Part shown: positions 15,579 to 18,198 of the stretch, one piece after another
How the letters are laid out: the number at the start of each line of letters is the position of its first letter
Position numbering within the stretch: position 1 is the first letter of the stretch
Assembly: GCA_945487985.1 (NCBI GenBank)
Contig: CALYTX010000008.1
Span: 1-18,198, forward strand
Source: an uncultured Verrucomicrobiota bacterium
Lineage (GTDB): Bacteria > Verrucomicrobiota > Kiritimatiellia > RFP12 > UBA1067
Length of the DNA: 18,198 bases
Direction: 5' to 3'
The notes under the pieces: generated by a model
The model's input: only the letters and a program-made list of their open reading frames with translations
Told to the model about the DNA's origin: nothing
Databases searched by the model: none
Program-made: the position numbers and the translations under genes

Positions 15579-16583
15579 TCACACTTCCAGCTTAAACTCG
15601 CAAACGACCGTCGTCCCTGAAGGCACGAACGAATTGATATTGAAGACATCGGCCACGCGCCGGCAATTAGACAGCCCCATCCCCGCGCCGAAACCCATCG
15701 AACGAATCCAGTCGTTGGCCGTGGAGGTTCCGTCCTGACAAGCCCACTCTACATCTTTGATTCCCGGACCTCTATCTTTGGCGACAATCGTAACCGACTG
15801 GTGATCGAGGATAACCGTAATCGAACCACCTAACGAATGGATGCACACGTTGATCTCCAGCTCGTACGCGGCAACGGCCACTTTGCGGACAATCCGAGCA
15901 TCAACCCCCGCATCCTTCAGCATCCGCTTTATTTCGTTGGCTGCCTTGCCAGCGTTGGCCAAATCGTTGCGGACGATTACGAACTGGCGCAGCGAATAAT
16001 ATGGTATCGCCCCTTCGGCGCGGGCAACCTCCGCCGCGTCAGTCCCGATATGCCTTTCCGAACGGTTCTCGAGCTTCGCAATCTCATGCGCAAGCTCCTT
16101 CAACATCGCGTTAGTAATATCGCGCTGCGAGAGAATGCCCGTAAATTCATGCGCCTTGTTCAACACCGGGAAGCGCCCAAAGGTGTAATTGTGGAAATAT
16201 TTCAGCGCAATCGATACGGGCATATCCTCCTCGAGCACGACGAGGCTTGTCGACATGTGCATCCGGCAGGGATCGTCCAACCAGCCGCCTTCAAGCGCTT
16301 TGATGATCTGGTTCATCGAAACCATGCCAAAAAGCCGCCGGCCCTCCAAAACCGGCAGCCCGGAAATCTTGTTGTCGCGCATGAGCTCCTTCGCACTGCG
16401 CAGGGTATCGTCGCGCGAAAGCGAAATGATGTTGCGCGAACGCATCACGTCCTTGACCTGGAAGCGCTGCAACAACTCCATAATGACCAGCGGAGAATCC
16501 TCCGCCGCGCCACAGCCGGCCATGATCTCGTCGTCGCTGCGATGCTCGCCGCCGCTGAGAATCTTGGGCTCGTAGACGCTCAC
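15579..16583 (-). CDS. CBS-domain pair fused to an anti-sigma-factor-type HATPase (serine kinase-like)
   Basis: In this 334-residue protein, residues 44-101 and 106-165 form two CBS motifs (V-K-D-V-M, then F-P-V-L and G-I-L-S-Q-R-D), a likely adenosine-nucleotide sensor. Residues about 195-334 are a GHKL ATPase of the RsbW/SpoIIAB kind, with N-box E241-L-E-I-N245, G1 D-R-G-P-G-I (270-275) and G2 GFGAGMGLSN (297-306). Family knowledge: such kinases phosphorylate antagonist proteins or bind sigma factors; this one may have other targets. The GTG at 16583 overlaps the DRTGG gene stop (GTGA) and has an AAGGA site 9 bases upstream. It places a 34-residue Gly/Asp/Glu-containing extension before the CBS domains; ATG at 16481 is the alternative. 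Homologues sit beside PHP and DRTGG genes in [FeFe]-hydrogenase loci of anaerobes. Confidence 0.82.
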   Translation of the reverse strand: MSVYEPKILSGGEHRSDDEIMAGCGAAEDSPLVIMELLQRFQVKDVMRSRNIISLSRDDTLRSAKELMRDNKISGLPVLEGRRLFGMVSMNQIIKALEGGWLDDPCRMHMSTSLVVLEEDMPVSIALKYFHNYTFGRFPVLNKAHEFTGILSQRDITNAMLKELAHEIAKLENRSERHIGTDAAEVARAEGAIPYYSLRQFVIVRNDLANAGKAANEIKRMLKDAGVDARIVRKVAVAAYELEINVCIHSLGGSITVILDHQSVTIVAKDRGPGIKDVEWACQDGTSTANDWIRSMGFGAGMGLSNCRRVADVFNINSFVPSGTTVVCEFKLEV

Positions 16584-16927
16584 GCGCCCGTTCCTTCGGC
16601 CTTGCGCGCCAGATAAAGCCGCACGCAGGCGTCGTATTTCGCCAACGGCGATGAGATCAGCGGCATTCCGAGCGAGTCGGCCACCTGACACATCGTCGCG
16701 GGCAATGGTTTGGCGTTGTGCACGACGACCGCCGCGGCGCCGACGATATTGGCCGTACGCACGGCCTGATCGGACGCAAGCGAGGTTAAAAGCAGAATAT
16801 TCTCGGAATCCGTGAGCAACACGTCGCTCATGAGATCGTTGGCGACGATCTCGCCGATTTTCCCGTCGGCGGACCCGCCGGCCACGAGCTTCCCATCCAA
16901 AATTTTGATCACTTCCGAAATTTTCAT
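16580..16927 (-). CDS. DRTGG-domain protein (minus-strand copy)
   Basis: This is a 115-residue, single-domain DRTGG protein. Recognisable are the start M-K-I-S-E-V-I-K-I-L-D-G, the N-D-L-M-S-D-V-L segment (30-37), a hydrophobic I-L-L-L-T-S-L strand, the V-G-A-A-A-V-V-V-H-N core (62-71) and the G-M-P-L-I-S-S turn (86-92). Family knowledge: DRTGG domains are small sensory or regulatory modules, also found joined to CBS domains and phosphotransacetylases; the ligand is not established. It overlaps the CBS-HATPase gene (GTGA), implying that the two proteins work together. The ATG has no ribosome site; an extended -10 ends 6 bases before it, predicting a leaderless message. It is a paralogue of the protein at 17715-18050. 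Confidence 0.82.
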   Translation of the reverse strand: MKISEVIKILDGKLVAGGSADGKIGEIVANDLMSDVLLTDSENILLLTSLASDQAVRTANIVGAAAVVVHNAKPLPATMCQVADSLGMPLISSPLAKYDACVRLYLARKAEGTGA

Positions 16928-16933
16928 GCTGTC

Positions 16934-16942
16934 ATTATATCA
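16934..16942 (-). promoter_or_regulatory. Extended -10 promoter, minus strand, for DRTGG/CBS-HATPase
   Basis: Minus-strand TGATATAAT is a TGn plus TATAAT box. Only GACAGC separates it from the ATG at 16927, so the RNA should start at or within a base or two of the start codon. No -35 match is visible. It is almost the mirror image of the plus-strand box at 16947-16955. Confidence 0.65.
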
Positions 16943-16946
16943 TATT

Positions 16947-16955
16947 TGATAAAAT
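16947..16955 (+). promoter_or_regulatory. Extended -10 promoter, plus strand, for PHP/DRTGG
   Basis: TGATAAAAT is a TGn plus TAAAAT box (five of six to TATAAT). Seven bases (ACTTGCC) separate it from the GTG at 16963, again predicting a leaderless message. No ribosome site and no -35 match are visible. Only four bases lie between this box and its divergent partner. Confidence 0.55.
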
Positions 16956-16962
16956 ACTTGCC

Positions 16963-17718
16963 GTGAAGTTCGATTTGCATGTACATTCATGCCTTTCTCC
17001 CTGCGCCAGCCTAGAAATGAGTCCGGCGGCGATTGTCGCCGCCGCTGCGAAAGCAGGAATGGACGGCATCGCGCTAACCGACCACCAGTCGGCACGCAAC
17101 GCCCCCGCGTTGGCCGAATGCGCCCGGCGCACAGGAATCAGATGCCTTTTTGGTATTGAGGTTCAAACCGCCGAAGAAATCCATGCAACCGCCCTCTTCG
17201 ATACGGTCGAGAAGGCTTTGGAACTCACCCAATGGATTTATGCGGCGCTTCCGCCTCGCAAGAACGACCCCGACAGCTTCGGCGACCAACCCGTTGTCAC
17301 TTGGGACGATGAAATTATCGCGATGGAAGAAAAGCTCCTCGCCGCCGGCTGTGCGCGCTCGATTCCGGAAGTCGCCGAATTCGTCCACGCGCGCGACGGA
17401 CTTTTCATCGCCGCGCATGTAGATCGCCCGAACTTCTCGGTGCTCGGCTCGTTCGGCGCCATCCCCGAACCTTTCACACCAGATGAACAACGCTATTTCG
17501 ACGCCATCGAACTTTCCCGCACTGCAGAGGAGGCGGAATGGCTCCCGAAAATCGGTGCCTACGCCACAGTACGTTCCTCCGACGCCCACCATCTTTGCGA
17601 TGTCGCGAGGGTCTGGACCGAGGCCGACGGCGAATTCTCAATTAAAGGCCTCAAAGCTATTTTTGACCGCAAGCAAACGCATCTTTCGCCACGATTAACC
17701 TCATTCAACCTTCCATGA
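16963..17718 (+). CDS. PHP-domain metal-dependent phosphoesterase
   Basis: This 251-residue protein has the PHP metal-binding motifs in order: H6-V-H8 in D-L-H-V-H-S, T-D40-H41, G-I-E66, H74 in E-E-I-H-A, H152 in A-A-H-V-D-R-P, and D207-A-H209 in S-S-D-A-H-H. PHP proteins are typically metal-dependent phosphoesterases; the substrate here is unknown. C10 and C14 follow the first motif (SCLSPC), as I recall for the hydrogenase-associated subgroup. The start is GTG without a ribosome site, right after a -10 box. Its stop overlaps the next DRTGG gene start (ATGA). The product is cytoplasmic, with no signal peptide. Confidence 0.87.
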   Translation: MKFDLHVHSCLSPCASLEMSPAAIVAAAAKAGMDGIALTDHQSARNAPALAECARRTGIRCLFGIEVQTAEEIHATALFDTVEKALELTQWIYAALPPRKNDPDSFGDQPVVTWDDEIIAMEEKLLAAGCARSIPEVAEFVHARDGLFIAAHVDRPNFSVLGSFGAIPEPFTPDEQRYFDAIELSRTAEEAEWLPKIGAYATVRSSDAHHLCDVARVWTEADGEFSIKGLKAIFDRKQTHLSPRLTSFNLP

Positions 17719-18050
17719 CTATTCGCGAACTATCCGAAAAGCTCAACGCTGCCATCATCGTCGACAATCCCAAGGGCCTCGTCAATTCGGTCTACACCTC
17801 GGATTTGCTGTCCGATGTAATGGGGCATTGCGGCGGCGAGTCGGCGCTGATAACAATCCAAAACCACCTCAACACCATCGCGGTGTGCACGCTCGCGGGT
17901 ATCGAGGCTATTGTCATCTGCCACAATCGTCCCGTTCCGGACGACATGAAAGCGGCGGCGGCGCGCGAAGGAATCGCCATTCTGACCACCCCGCTTTCCC
18001 AATTCGCCGCCTCGGTTGCCGTCGGCGAACTCCCGGCATCAGCCCGCTAA
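17715..18050 (+). CDS. DRTGG-domain protein (plus-strand copy)
   Basis: This 111-residue single-domain DRTGG protein contains T-S-D-L-L-S-D-V-M (28-36), closer to the family pattern than the minus-strand copy. It also has an A-L-I-T-I-Q strand, the G-I-E-A-I-V-I-C-H core and a G-I-A-I-L-T-T turn. It is translationally coupled to the PHP gene by an ATGA overlap. Two different DRTGG proteins, each coupled to a different enzyme-like partner, flank one divergent promoter. Its TAA stop shares bases with the TAG of a converging frame. Confidence 0.82.
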   Translation: MTIRELSEKLNAAIIVDNPKGLVNSVYTSDLLSDVMGHCGGESALITIQNHLNTIAVCTLAGIEAIVICHNRPVPDDMKAAAAREGIAILTTPLSQFAASVAVGELPASAR

Positions 18051-18198
18051 AGCGCCTCCTCCTGGCTGGCAAGAAATTCCTTGGCGAGGCCAAGCCCTTC
18101 GATGGACTCTAAACCACCCACCGCCTCGGCGAGATCGTAACGAGCGATTTCATAACTCCCCGCACCCTTCTGGGGGCGAAAAACGAGGCTGAAGTGAC
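18047..18198 (-). CDS. C-terminal end of an unidentified protein (partial)
   Basis: An open frame enters from the right edge on the minus strand and ends with TAG at 18047-18049; 49 full codons are visible. The tail reads S-Y-E-I-A-R-Y-D-L-A-E-A-V-G-G-L-E then a helix-like G-L-A-K-E-F-L-A-S-Q-E-E-A-L end. Composition resembles that of real proteins in the window, and the other minus-strand frames are broken by stops. I do not recognise a family. It converges on the DRTGG gene with a 4-base overlap of the two stop codons. Confidence 0.45.
   Translation of the reverse strand, partial: HFSLVFRPQKGAGSYEIARYDLAEAVGGLESIEGLGLAKEFLASQEEAL

Overview
The window is a densely packed, moderately GC-rich bacterial chromosome segment with no tRNA, rRNA, insertion sequence, CRISPR array or phage gene that I can see. 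Nearly everything up to about 16.9 kb reads on the minus strand. Many junctions are 4-base ATGA/GTGA stop-start overlaps. A GldFG-type fusion next to a DUF4340 protein, a Pro/Ala-rich membrane protein coupled to an ABC exporter, and a PurF-like protein starting MGGLCG suggest an anaerobe of the PVC group (Lentisphaerota/Kiritimatiellota-like). That placement is inferred from gene content and remembered relatives, not from a marker search.

Layout from right to left, following minus-strand transcription. At the right end is a signalling module. A DRTGG-domain protein (16580-16927) is coupled to a CBS-pair plus HATPase anti-sigma-kinase-like protein (15579-16583) on the minus strand. Divergent from it on the plus strand are a PHP-domain phosphoesterase (16963-17718) and a second DRTGG-domain protein (17715-18050). 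The 35-base intergenic region holds two back-to-back extended -10 promoters, each ending 6-7 bases before a start codon. Gene families of this kind accompany [FeFe]-hydrogenases in other anaerobes. No hydrogenase is inside this window. A partial unknown reading frame converges from the right edge.

Next come clpB without its N-domain (13266-15344) and an operon of ABC ATPase, GldFG-like permease/auxiliary fusion, DUF4340 protein and RNase III (13222 down to 8417). Then follow pyrH and frr (8344 to 6968) behind a promoter that should give a leaderless pyrH message. A second exporter operon (6915 to 2812) has a Pro/Ala-rich single-span protein, an ABC-2 permease, an ATPase and another permease. 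The left end is a purF-like gene, a 2-keto-3-deoxygluconate (KDG) kinase gene and the start of eda. The last two form the end of the uronate/Entner-Doudoroff route: KDG to KDPG to pyruvate plus glyceraldehyde-3-phosphate.

A recurring regulatory signal is a TGnTATAAT extended -10 box with no good -35. It lies ahead of purF, pyrH, the 13222 ATPase operon and the 16927 DRTGG gene; the PHP gene has the variant TGATAAAAT. I see no convincing rho-independent terminator.
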